Shown: positions 1 to 7,173 of the stretch, piece by piece | How positions within the stretch are numbered: the first letter of the stretch is position 1 | Layout: every line of letters starts with the position of its first letter | The notes under the pieces: generated by a model | Databases searched by the model: none | What the model was told of the DNA's origin: nothing | Seen by the model: only the letters and a program-made list of their open reading frames with translations | Made by a program: the position numbers and the translations under genes | Assembly: GCA_964536135.1 (NCBI GenBank) | Contig: CAZHVM010000002.1 | Span: forward strand, 1 to 64,000 | Direction: 5' to 3' | Length of the DNA: 64,000 nt | Source of the DNA: JAKPKF01 sp964536135 | GTDB taxonomy: Bacteria > Patescibacteriota > Dojkabacteria > SC72

Positions 1-269
1 ATCTTGAGAATCAGTTCTTCAAGATCGGGATGAAGAAGAGGTTCTCCTCCAGTTATGACTACTGCGTCTAGTTTTTTCTTTTTACCTTCTAGAAATCTGA
101 GTAATTCGTTTTCGGAGACAGAATGTTCTTTGTCAAATTCCTCTATAACCAATTCGGGGTTATGGCAATAACTACATCTCAAGTTACAACCGTATGTAAA
201 GATAACAGTAGATATTTTACCAGGGTAGTCCAGCAATGATGTTTTTTCTATGCCCCCAATTTTTACCAT
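1..269 (-). CDS. nrdG: Anaerobic ribonucleotide reductase activating protein NrdG (partial, 3' end outside window)
   Basis: Radical-SAM activase that puts the glycyl radical on NrdD. Reading on the minus strand from the ATG at 269 gives 89 residues before the window edge. Seen: the cluster motif CNLRCSYC (CxxxCxxC) near residues 32-39, preceded by the DYPGK segment typical of NrdG/PflA proteins, and the SAM-binding GGEPLLH near residue 75. The C-terminal half is missing only because the window ends. It follows the NrdD reading frames on the same strand, as expected of an nrdD-nrdG operon. No Shine-Dalgarno sequence is visible. Confidence 0.9.
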   Translation of the reverse strand, partial: MVKIGGIEKTSLLDYPGKISTVIFTYGCNLRCSYCHNPELVIEEFDKEHSVSENELLRFLEGKKKKLDAVVITGGEPLLHPDLEELILK

Positions 270-277
270 AATTTATC

Positions 278-409
278 CTATGCAGTTGCTTTAAAAAATT
301 TTCTATCACTCCATTCAGCCTGTTTTCCAACATTCCACTGAGTAATTGGTCTTATGTATCCAACAACCCTTGAATACACCTCGCACCTCTGTCTTGTAAC
401 TTTCTTCAT
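278..409 (-). CDS. Detached glycyl-radical C-terminus of NrdD (43 codons, -1 frame relative to nrdD)
   Basis: This short frame encodes the glycyl-radical tail expected at the end of class III ribonucleotide reductases. It holds CEVYSRVVGYIRP (radical Gly in RVVGY) followed by QWNVGKQAEW. The main NrdD frame stops at 433-435 just after its zinc-binding CPKC and lacks this tail. The open frame extends upstream to about 442 and overlaps the end of nrdD in the -1 frame. The only ATG is at 409 and has no Shine-Dalgarno sequence. The join reads GAA AAA TTT TAA; slipping back one base on AAA, or one extra A in the A5 run, fuses the two frames. It could be an assembly indel, a programmed frameshift or a separate peptide; I favour one of the first two. 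Enzyme function requires this segment. Confidence 0.75.
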   Translation of the reverse strand: MKKVTRQRCEVYSRVVGYIRPITQWNVGKQAEWSDRKFFKATA

Positions 410-432
410 ATATTGAGCAGTAAATAATTTAA

Positions 433-3400
433 TTAAAATTTTTCACTAAACTTCATACCATCTTTGTATCCAACCTCTATATCACACTTTGGACAATACT
501 TGTGCTCCCCAGAGATATATCCATGTTTTGGGCACACACTAAAGGTCGGAGTAATTGAAAAGTATGGTAGTCTGTAATTTTCTGCAACCTTACGGACCAA
601 ATTCTTTGTGGCATCTGCAGAAGATACTCTTTCTCCAAGATACAAATGCATAACTGTTCCACCAGTATATTTACACTGAAATTCATCTTGTAGATCTAGC
701 GCTTCAAATATATCATCTGTAAGCCCTACAGGAAGCTGCGAGCTATTGGTGTAGTAGGGTACCATCCCTTTTTTCTCTGCAATATCTGCAGCAGTAATAA
801 CTGAGTCTCCGAACTTTTTCTTATCTGCCTTCGCAAATTTGTACGTAGCACCCTCTCCTGGAGTAGCTTCTAGATTGAAAAGTTGGTTAGTTTCTTTTTG
901 GTACTCTTTTAGCTTTTCTCTCATGTAATCCATAATCTCTAGTGCAAATTCTCGTCCTTCTTCTGATGTTATTCCTTTCTCTGTATCTTTGAAGTAATTA
1001 ATCAGAGACTCATTCATACCCAAAATCCCAATTGTATTGAAATGATTCTTAAAGTATTCCCCAAATCTCTTTTTAATGTCAGAGAGGTAGAACTTTGAAT
1101 ATGGGTATAATCCCTTCTCCATGTATTTTTCAATGAACATTCTTTTAATGATTAAACTTCGCTTTGCCAACTCCATGGCTTTATTTAAACGATTGAAATA
1201 ATCTTTCTTAGTCTTAGCTTCAATACCAATTCTTGGAAGATTAATCGTTACAACACCAATACTCCCAGTAAGAGGATTTGCTCCAAAAAAACCACCACCT
1301 TTTCTCTTTAATTCTCTGTTGTCTATTCTCAATCTACAGCACATACTCCTTGCGTCATCTGGCTTCATGTCTGAGTTTATGAAATTGGAGAAGTAAGGGA
1401 TGCCATATTTAGCTGTCATATCCCAAATTGGAGTGTAGTCTGGACTATCCCAATTAAAATCTGCTGTTAAATTGTACGTCGGGATAGGGTAAGAAAATAA
1501 TCTTCCTTGGCTATCTCCTTCCATCATAATTTCACAGAAAGCTTTGTTAATCATACCCATCTCTTTAGTGAAATCCTTATATTTTTCCTTTTGAGGTTTA
1601 CCACCAATAATTACATTTTGCTCTGCTAAAGTCCCAGAGGGTATTAAATCCATTGTTATATTTGTAAAAGGCGTGTTCCCAGTAATAAACACCTTTCCAT
1701 TTCTTCTAGCAATTATTGTTTCGTTCACTGTATGAGGACACCATATCACCCCTTCGTAATTAATTTTCTTTACCTCTTTAATATATGTCTCTTTGTGTTT
1801 TATTAATCTCAAAACAAACAGGCCCTTCGTTCCAATCGTTGGCTTTCGCTCAAGAACTGTAAAACCGTATCCTGCATTTACCGCCAATACCTGTAGTCCA
1901 TCGAGGATCTCTTTATCTGAAGTTGTAATCTTGCATCCCTCAAACCCATCACCCTTAAGATATGTGTCTAAAAAGAGTTTAGATTGTGTATCATCTAGAT
2001 TTAACAAGCTCTTTGGAATGAATTTGAGATTTGTTTCAGAACTAAACCATTTCATTACAGCTTTTGAGCCCTTAGAATCTAATCTAAGCATTTTTACAGA
2101 CTTACCAAACCCAATAGTCTCTGCTTCAGTGAAAGCAAATTTAAAGTGGGAGAGAAGATCAGCAATTTCCCTGTATTTTTTAGGATTTCTAATCTTTGAC
2201 TGGTAAATGCTAATTCTCTTTGAACCCTCTTTTTCTATACTTCCTTCGCTAATTACCCAAGCCATTAATTTAATTTGCTCATCAGTAATGTCACCTGCTT
2301 TATTACTGTTCTCTCCTGATACAGGGATTATGAAAGGAGATTTAAGCTCCATAACCTTTTCAATTGGCTCAAGAGTATATTTGTCTGAATTAAACAGCTT
2401 CCTAACAACTCTGTGGTTAGGAGAAATTAATTGATCCTGTATTCTGTTTTTAAGATTGTACATAACTCCTTTGTATTCACTCTTGAAGACAGAAGTTGCC
2501 TCTTGGTTTTCGATCTTACCTGTTTCAAGATTGTAGGTTTTAATAACCGTGCCCTTGGTGATATCCTTGTAGCCCTTCCATCCATCTGGAGTAAGAATCT
2601 GCGTATCCTCAGATACACACTGGCATCCAACCCTTGTAGGAACATTCATATTGTAAATGAACTCTTGCATCTTCTGCTTAACCTCTTTGTATGATAATTT
2701 GTCGTACCTAACAAATGGTGCGAGATATGTATCAAAACTTGAAAATGCCTGTGCTCCTGCAGCCTCATGCTGAAGGGTATAGAAAAAGTTAACACATTGA
2801 CCCAGAGCAACAGCGAAATGTTTGGCAGGTGAAGAAGAAATCTTCCCTGGAACTCCAGTGAACCCTTTAAGAAGCAAATCTTCTAAACTCCAACCACAAC
2901 AGTAAACAGCCAACATACCAAGATCATGGATATGTATAACCTTATCTATATTCGCATTTGCAATATCTTTGGGATATATACTATGTAGCCAGTAGTTAGC
3001 TTGTACAGTCGAGGAAATGAAGTTATTTAATCCCTGCCAAGAATATGTCATATTACTATTCTCATTTACCTGCCAGTCCTCATTATCTATATACTCCTTA
3101 ACTAATGTATTCGCATCAATAAGGGATTTAATATTTCTAATCTGGTTTTTTAAATCAACAAACAAACCAAAAGATATGGATGTTTTACCGTGTCCCTGGT
3201 CAATCAATGTCTGCTTGATAATCTCTGCAATAGCCTCAGTTTTAATTACCTTCTTACCCTTATACTTTTCCTGTATCCTCCTAACAACCTCATCTGTTAT
3301 CTCTACTGCCCTTTGCCTGTCTTTTCCTCCAACATTCTCTGCAGCTTTAAATATTCCTGTTTCAATTCTCTCCCTTTCAAATTTTACAATTCTACCATCT

Positions 3401-3453
3401 CTTTTTCTTACTTTGAGTGTTATCTTTTTTTTCTGGGCAGCCATACTGGGCAA
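433..3453 (-). CDS. nrdD: Anaerobic (class III) ribonucleoside-triphosphate reductase, intein-containing
   Basis: Catalytic subunit of the oxygen-sensitive reductase that makes dNTPs from NTPs with a glycyl/thiyl radical. The 1006 residues comprise an ATP-cone regulatory domain (about 12-105), the first part of the barrel with the GQCVNFFYTLQHE segment near 220, an intein (279-593), the rest of the barrel starting TPFTNITMD, and a zinc-binding end (CPKHGY then CPKC). Without the intein it is about 690 residues, normal for the family except that the RVVGY radical motif is absent and lies in the next frame (278-409). It is downstream of nrdR with a 9-nt gap, so likely one NrdR-controlled unit. 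The residues MPSMAAQ before the ATP cone may be over-extended. Confidence 0.95.
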   Translation of the reverse strand: MPSMAAQKKKITLKVRKRDGRIVKFERERIETGIFKAAENVGGKDRQRAVEITDEVVRRIQEKYKGKKVIKTEAIAEIIKQTLIDQGHGKTSISFGLFVDLKNQIRNIKSLIDANTLVKEYIDNEDWQVNENSNMTYSWQGLNNFISSTVQANYWLHSIYPKDIANANIDKVIHIHDLGMLAVYCCGWSLEDLLLKGFTGVPGKISSSPAKHFAVALGQCVNFFYTLQHEAAGAQAFSSFDTYLAPFVRYDKLSYKEVKQKMQEFIYNMNVPTRVGCQCVSEDTQILTPDGWKGYKDITKGTVIKTYNLETGKIENQEATSVFKSEYKGVMYNLKNRIQDQLISPNHRVVRKLFNSDKYTLEPIEKVMELKSPFIIPVSGENSNKAGDITDEQIKLMAWVISEGSIEKEGSKRISIYQSKIRNPKKYREIADLLSHFKFAFTEAETIGFGKSVKMLRLDSKGSKAVMKWFSSETNLKFIPKSLLNLDDTQSKLFLDTYLKGDGFEGCKITTSDKEILDGLQVLAVNAGYGFTVLERKPTIGTKGLFVLRLIKHKETYIKEVKKINYEGVIWCPHTVNETIIARRNGKVFITGNTPFTNITMDLIPSGTLAEQNVIIGGKPQKEKYKDFTKEMGMINKAFCEIMMEGDSQGRLFSYPIPTYNLTADFNWDSPDYTPIWDMTAKYGIPYFSNFINSDMKPDDARSMCCRLRIDNRELKRKGGGFFGANPLTGSIGVVTINLPRIGIEAKTKKDYFNRLNKAMELAKRSLIIKRMFIEKYMEKGLYPYSKFYLSDIKKRFGEYFKNHFNTIGILGMNESLINYFKDTEKGITSEEGREFALEIMDYMREKLKEYQKETNQLFNLEATPGEGATYKFAKADKKKFGDSVITAADIAEKKGMVPYYTNSSQLPVGLTDDIFEALDLQDEFQCKYTGGTVMHLYLGERVSSADATKNLVRKVAENYRLPYFSITPTFSVCPKHGYISGEHKYCPKCDIEVGYKDGMKFSEKF
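1675..2619 (-). other. Intein with LAGLIDADG homing endonuclease inside nrdD
   Basis: In-frame protein-splicing element of 315 residues (NrdD residues 279-593). It starts with Cys in CVSEDTQILTPDGW (block A) and ends ITGN, followed by Thr as +1 extein residue, so splicing would restore GCQ-TPFTNI, a conserved NrdD active-site segment. Block B is visible as SPNHRVV. Two LAGLIDADG-type helices are seen, AWVISEGSI and LFLDTYLKGDG, so the endonuclease may be active. The usual His before the terminal Asn is Gly, a known variant. The border assignment rests on motif reading only. Confidence 0.9.
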
Positions 3454-3462
3454 GTAATTAAT

Positions 3463-3912
3463 TTAGCTTTTTTCTAGATCAGCAATCTCTTCCTTAATGT
3501 CATTTAAATCCTTAAAGTCTTTATATACAGAAGCGAAACGAATGTATGCCAAAGGATCTTTTTCTCTTAACCAATTAAGTATCATGAGTCCAATATCTCT
3601 TGAAGATACGGGATCTTCACTGTTGAAAACATATTTCTCAATATCTTCAGCAAATGAATATATATCTGAATCTGAGATACTATGTTGGTCAATAGCACGT
3701 TTAATTCCTTTAATGATTTTTTCGACATCAAATTTTTCTAAAGAACCATCTTTCTTTACTATACTGATATCCATCTTTTCAATTCTTTCGTATGTAGTAA
3801 ATCTTTTACCACAACGAAGACACTGTCTTCTGCGTCTTGTAGAACTATCTTCTCTGTTGTCTCTCTTGTCTACGACTTTCGTGGTATCACAAGAGCAAAA
3901 TGGACATCTCAT
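3463..3912 (-). CDS. nrdR: Transcriptional repressor NrdR
   Basis: ATP/dATP-sensing repressor of ribonucleotide reductase genes. The 149 residues start at MRCPFC; the open frame continues 27 codons upstream but that part is unlike NrdR, so I use the ATG at 3912. Seen: a zinc ribbon with CPFC (residues 3-6) and CLRC (about 31-34), the RRRRQC basic stretch, then an ATP-cone (about 49-139) with KKDGSLEKFD. Length matches the family. It precedes nrdD with 9 nt between them. I do not see clear NrdR boxes, but an inverted repeat lies just before the start. Confidence 0.95.
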   Translation of the reverse strand: MRCPFCSCDTTKVVDKRDNREDSSTRRRRQCLRCGKRFTTYERIEKMDISIVKKDGSLEKFDVEKIIKGIKRAIDQHSISDSDIYSFAEDIEKYVFNSEDPVSSRDIGLMILNWLREKDPLAYIRFASVYKDFKDLNDIKEEIADLEKS

Positions 3913-3918
3913 ATTTAG

Positions 3919-3940
3919 CCATACAACCTGTTGTGTATGG
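3919..3940. promoter_or_regulatory. Inverted repeat next to nrdR start (possible operator)
   Basis: CCATACA (3919-3925) and TGTATGG (3934-3940) form a perfect 7-bp inverted repeat with an 8-nt spacer, 7 bp upstream of the nrdR ATG. The position suits autoregulation. The sequence does not match the published NrdR-box consensus as I remember it, so the role is inferred. Confidence 0.3.
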
Positions 3941-3997
3941 TAAACCAGACTAATACAAGGAGTAGTAGTTTGTAAATATCCCATAGGGAGCAAAAAA

Positions 3998-4028
3998 ACT
4001 GTTATTGTTGTTAAAACAACAAAACAGT
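3998..4028. promoter_or_regulatory. Long inverted repeat in the divergent nrdR/nucleotidyltransferase spacer
   Basis: ACTGTT then TTGTTGTT (3998-4012, with one unpaired A at 4004) pairs with AACAACAA and AACAGT (4015-4028), a 14-bp dyad with a 2-nt centre. It lies between genes transcribed away from each other, so a DNA operator for one or both is more likely than a terminator. Confidence 0.4.
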
Positions 4029-4107
4029 ATCAAAATATATTTCACTAGAGGTCTAGTTATGGTAATATGAGTTTGACTACAGATATATAAAGATTTAATA
4101 TAATTCT

Positions 4108-4620
4108 ATGATCTTAGAATTAGACAAATACCAAGAAACGAAAGAGAAACTCTTCCCAGACAAGAAAGTTGTATGTACATGTGGTTGGTTTGATCCGCTA
4201 CATCCGGGGCACGCATCATTAATAATGGAATCTAAAAAACTTGGAGATATCCTCGTAGTTTTGGTAAATGGAGACCAAATGGCAGTAACAAAAAAAGGCA
4301 AGCCCTTCATGCCAGCACAAGATAGAGCAGACATTGTAGATTGTATTAAGGGTGTAGATTACACCGTAATATATGACCATCCTACTGAATATTCAATGCT
4401 AGGAGGTCTTCAAATCATCAAACCAAATGTTTTTGCTAAAGGTGGAGACAGAGACCTAAGAGATGCAGACGATCCTAACAGTCCCGTAAACAAAGAAAGA
4501 GCATTTGTAGAATCATACGGTGGAGAGATAGTGTATGGAGTAGGTAAGGACAAAGTTTGGTCTAGCTCTAACTACTTAGAAGAGTGGGTCAAGTTTAAAA
4601 ACTCTAGTGAGAGCAACTAG
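4108..4620 (+). CDS. Cytidylyltransferase-fold nucleotidyltransferase (HldE/RfaE C-domain-like)
   Basis: Small nucleotidyltransferase of 170 residues. It has the HxGH motif in WFDPLHPGHASLI (about residues 28-40), GDILVVLVNGD, FAKGGDRD, and the KVWSSSNY C-terminal signature that resembles the ADP-heptose/glycerol-phosphate adenylyl- or cytidylyltransferase group. The substrate cannot be read from sequence; it would activate a phosphorylated sugar or polyol for a surface polymer or cofactor. A TATAAT box at 4099-4104 sits only 3 nt from the ATG and there is no Shine-Dalgarno sequence. Its 3' end overlaps the convergent trxB by 17 nt. Confidence 0.75.
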   Translation: MILELDKYQETKEKLFPDKKVVCTCGWFDPLHPGHASLIMESKKLGDILVVLVNGDQMAVTKKGKPFMPAQDRADIVDCIKGVDYTVIYDHPTEYSMLGGLQIIKPNVFAKGGDRDLRDADDPNSPVNKERAFVESYGGEIVYGVGKDKVWSSSNYLEEWVKFKNSSESN

Positions 4621-5545
4621 CTTGTTTTAAGTAACAATATATTGCATTTGCAGCAATTCCACCCTCAGATACTGCAGTTACAAGTTGTTTAAACTTATTA
4701 GAATTGGTTGTACAGTCTCCAGCTGCCCAAATTCCTTCAATACTTGTTGCTTGTCCCTCATCTACCTTTATATAGTTTTGGATATCCAACTCTAATCCTA
4801 ATTTAACAGGAAGGGTAATGTTTGGCTCTGCTCCAATTTCAACAAATACTCCATCTACATCTAGATATTCTGAATCATTGAATGGTTTAGATAGTTTAAC
4901 TCTCTGTAATCTTGGTTCACCTTCTAGTCCTACGATTAAGGTCTGAAATATTGTTTGAACATTTTTCTTCTCAAGCACCTGGTCTACCCATGCAGGTTCG
5001 CCTCTAAGTTCAGTACCTCTGTATATGATATATACCTGCTTGGCAATATCTGAGAGCATTGTAGCAGCCATTGTAGCTGCATTGCTTCCACCAACTACAG
5101 CAACTATTTTGTCTTTGTAAAACATTGCATCGCATGTAGCACAGTAGGAGAGTCCTTTACCAACATATTGTTCTTCTTTAGGTATAACTAGTTTGTTTCG
5201 CTCTGTTCCAGTAGCAAGTAAAACAGTTTTAGCAAGGTACTGTTTATTTAAATCTGTAAAGAGTTTAAATATGTTTCCTTCTTTTTTAATATCTACAATA
5301 CTTTCAGTGGAATGTTGTGCTCCTTGCTCTTTTGCTTGTTCATGGAATTTGTATCCTAGGTCTATACCGGTAACATCTGGTAAGCCAGGATAGTTACATA
5401 CTTTGTGTGCTTCAGTGATAGTTCCTCCAATTAGTTTACCAAAAACAATATTTGTTAATTTGTATCTACTAGCGTATATGCTTGCAGAGTAACCAGCAGG
5501 ACCACTTCCAACTATAGCGATATCATATATATTGTTTTCTGGCAT
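4604..5545 (-). CDS. trxB: Thioredoxin reductase
   Basis: FAD- and NAD(P)H-dependent enzyme reducing thioredoxin. The 313 residues match the usual length. Seen: N-terminal FAD-binding GSGPAG (13-18), the redox pair CATC (135-138), a second nucleotide-binding segment VVGGSNAA, and the C-terminal FAD motif WAAGDC. It is followed only by convergent gene 4108-4620, with overlapping stop regions. The partner could be the thioredoxin-like domain of the fusion at 9152-10597; no free thioredoxin gene is in the window. Confidence 0.92.
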   Translation of the reverse strand: MPENNIYDIAIVGSGPAGYSASIYASRYKLTNIVFGKLIGGTITEAHKVCNYPGLPDVTGIDLGYKFHEQAKEQGAQHSTESIVDIKKEGNIFKLFTDLNKQYLAKTVLLATGTERNKLVIPKEEQYVGKGLSYCATCDAMFYKDKIVAVVGGSNAATMAATMLSDIAKQVYIIYRGTELRGEPAWVDQVLEKKNVQTIFQTLIVGLEGEPRLQRVKLSKPFNDSEYLDVDGVFVEIGAEPNITLPVKLGLELDIQNYIKVDEGQATSIEGIWAAGDCTTNSNKFKQLVTAVSEGGIAANAIYCYLKQASCSH

Positions 5546-5606
5546 ATTAATAGGGGGTTATATATTAAGCGTATATATTTTATCATATATGCTCAATATT
5601 TGGACG

Positions 5607-5674
5607 AACAGGAGGGTACTCATTATATATTAATTAAAATATATTTTGCATTGAAGCAATGAATACCCTCTGTT
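5607..5674 (-). terminator. Large hairpin immediately after the 5678-6034 gene
   Basis: AACAG-G-AGGGTA-C-TCATT (5607-5624) pairs with AATGA-A-TACCCTCTGTT (5658-5674): about 17 bp with one bulge and one mismatch around an AT-rich loop. It starts 4 nt beyond the stop of the minus-strand gene at 5678. No U-run follows, so it may protect or process the 3' end rather than act as a classical terminator. Confidence 0.5.
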
Positions 5675-5677
5675 GGT

Positions 5678-6034
5678 CTATTTAATTTTCCGAAGCTTGT
5701 AGCAAATATCTCCCCAAAAGTTTTCCTTTGGGAGCCAATTCCAACCATCAGCGGCATAGAAAATTCCGTATGGATTGTATGTCAGCTTAATACATGACTT
5801 ACTGTCGAAGAAAAGCTCGAAAGAGTTTTTCCAAGATCCAAATTCTGACCATTCTACACCACGGTTAGTACGAAAAAGTGCGTATGATCCTATAAGGTCA
5901 GGATTCGTTTCTTTTTCGAATGTAATGTCGTATCCGCCATCAGCGAAAACGAATCCGACGAGGGTTGAAAGTAGACCTACTACAATAAATAAAAGTATTC
6001 CAATATACAAAGCCCTTCTTAGATTCTTTTTCAT
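5678..6034 (-). CDS. Exported/membrane-anchored orphan protein
   Basis: Not recognised. The 118 residues start with a basic N-terminus (MKKNLRR), a hydrophobic segment about 8-31 ending GFVFADGG (signal peptide or anchor), then an aromatic-rich soluble part with two Cys (DSKSCIK and GDICYK) and the pairs YAADGWNW and NFWGD. A strong Shine-Dalgarno sequence (AAGGAG) lies 8 nt before the ATG, unlike most genes here. It follows the 6045-6209 gene by 10 nt on the same strand and ends at a large hairpin. Function unknown; a small secreted protein is the safest reading. Confidence 0.6.
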   Translation of the reverse strand: MKKNLRRALYIGILLFIVVGLLSTLVGFVFADGGYDITFEKETNPDLIGSYALFRTNRGVEWSEFGSWKNSFELFFDSKSCIKLTYNPYGIFYAADGWNWLPKENFWGDICYKLRKIK

Positions 6035-6044
6035 CTTCTTCTCC

Positions 6045-6209
6045 TTATTTCTTAATGCAAGATTCTGGAATATAGAGTGAGCCGTTCAGGCTTACTCTGG
6101 TTTTGTCGCAGTAGGACGACCGTTCAAGTCTTTGAATCTCTAAATCAATTGATAATATCAATATTAGTACAACTACCATTACTATTACTATTGCTTTGAT
6201 CTTTTTCAT
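6045..6209 (-). CDS. Small single-span membrane/secreted protein (54 aa)
   Basis: Not recognised. I choose the ATG at 6209 (MKKIKAIVIV) because AGGAGAGGG lies just upstream; the frame runs 19 codons further without a plausible start. The hydrophobic stretch about residues 4-21 is followed by a short polar tail with two Cys (SYCDK and ESCIKK). Together with 5678-6034 it forms a two-gene unit of exported orphans with strong ribosome binding sites. A 12-bp perfect inverted repeat lies upstream (6238-6293). Confidence 0.5.
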   Translation of the reverse strand: MKKIKAIVIVMVVVLILILSIDLEIQRLERSSYCDKTRVSLNGSLYIPESCIKK

Positions 6210-6237
6210 TCCCTCTCCTGTGATGTATAAATTTTTT

Positions 6238-6293
6238 GTTAATACAAACACACAACCTTTATACAAAGATAAAAGCTCTATGTTTGTATTAAC
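6238..6293. promoter_or_regulatory. Perfect 12-bp inverted repeat upstream of the 6045-6209 gene
   Basis: GTTAATACAAAC (6238-6249) and GTTTGTATTAAC (6282-6293) are exact reverse complements with a 32-nt spacer. They lie 29-84 nt upstream of the minus-strand start at 6209. The layout resembles paired operator half-sites or a hairpin in the 5' leader. The 285-bp stretch 6210-6494 has no gene; apart from this repeat I see only very AT-rich sequence and one arm of the 6461-6509 hairpin. Confidence 0.4.
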
Positions 6294-6460
6294 TAAGAAA
6301 AGATATATAAATAGACCTTTTTAAAGAACTAAAGACTTATGTGTATTAAAACTCATAATCTTATAAATCAAATCTATAATATATTTTATGTAGATAAAAT
6401 ATATAAAGGTGTGATTTAATAACTAAATATTTCTTCGAAAATATAAAAAAGAGTAGGAGA

Positions 6461-6509
6461 GAGGTACCACGATATAATGCTTAAAGCATATATTTCATCG
6501 TGGCACCTC
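6461..6509 (-). terminator. Hairpin overlapping the 3' end of the 6495-7016 gene
   Basis: GAGGTACCACGAT (6461-6473) pairs with ATCGTGGCACCTC (6497-6509) over 13 positions with one mismatch; an inner ATGCT/AGCAT stem (6477-6489) extends it. The stop codon (6495-6497) touches the stem. No U-run follows. It resembles the hairpins after other Shine-Dalgarno-type genes in this window. Confidence 0.5.
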
Positions 6510-7016
6510 CTCACAACTTATTTCCCACTCTCCTGGGCCGCCATAATAGCAGCTTTGAAAAAAAACTTCATTTAGAAGATTAAACGGTGCATCTTCAAGG
6601 ATAATTTCTTTTTGGCAAATTTCGCCGGGAGTACAAATTACCCTGTAAATCTTGTCGCCCTCTTGAGAATATCCAAGAAATTGACCTTCTTGACAATATA
6701 AGTACCCACTTTGACATTGGAAGAATCCAATAGTGTCAGCGAATTGTGTACCATAAACATAGTTTACGGTACTCACCGCCCTGTACGTATTTGACGCTAG
6801 ATTAAGCATTCGTAATGCCATCCAAGTGTCACCATCGTAATAGGAAGTAAGTACTTTCATTAAATTCCCAGTGCCGTAGTATGAGATCTCTTCGGAAGAA
6901 ATACCTCCCGAAAGAATTCTTTCAACACAAGCACTGTCGCAGATAAAATCTGCACTCACTTTCCCCGAAGGGAAAGCAAGAAATAAAATAACAAGTAGTA
7001 CAACGAGTTTTTTCAT
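6495..7016 (-). CDS. Secreted Cys-containing orphan protein
   Basis: Not recognised. The 173 residues begin with a clear signal peptide (MKKLVVLLVILFLAFPSG, likely cleaved near KVSA-DF), so the mature protein is exported. About nine Cys are in the mature part, several paired (CDSAC, CQSGYLYC, CTPGEIC), suggesting disulfides. A strong GAGGAG ribosome binding site lies 8 nt before the ATG. The stop is TGA, which shows UGA is a stop in this organism. An inverted repeat lies upstream (7035-7088) and a hairpin overlaps the 3' end. Function unknown. Confidence 0.6.
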   Translation of the reverse strand: MKKLVVLLVILFLAFPSGKVSADFICDSACVERILSGGISSEEISYYGTGNLMKVLTSYYDGDTWMALRMLNLASNTYRAVSTVNYVYGTQFADTIGFFQCQSGYLYCQEGQFLGYSQEGDKIYRVICTPGEICQKEIILEDAPFNLLNEVFFQSCYYGGPGEWEISCEEVPR

Positions 7017-7034
7017 TCTAGTCTCCTCTTCTAG

Positions 7035-7088
7035 TTTTTGTAAACCTTAACAAATTCATCCATATAAACTCACAAAGATTTACAAAAA
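7035..7088. promoter_or_regulatory. Perfect 10-bp inverted repeat upstream of the 6495-7016 gene
   Basis: TTTTTGTAAA (7035-7044) and TTTACAAAAA (7079-7088) are exact reverse complements with a 34-nt spacer, starting 19 nt upstream of the ATG. The geometry, and the TTTGTA core, resemble the repeat at 6238-6293, suggesting shared control of these orphan genes. Confidence 0.35.
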
Positions 7089-7173
7089 TATAGAATTGGA
7101 TAGGAAATAAGTGTGTTAAAGAGCAATATAGATTTATTCAACCTATAGTATATTATACCATATTTTACTAATT

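Noticed and set aside
443..445. TGA codon in the frame upstream of the NrdD radical tail, read as a sign of UGA recoding.
   Set aside because: Several clear genes end in TGA (e.g. at 6495 and 7174) and none has internal TGA, so the standard bacterial code applies.
3913..4107. Classical NrdR boxes upstream of nrdR.
   Set aside because: I found only AT-rich partial resemblances (e.g. near 4076) that do not fit the 16-bp consensus or the two-box spacing.
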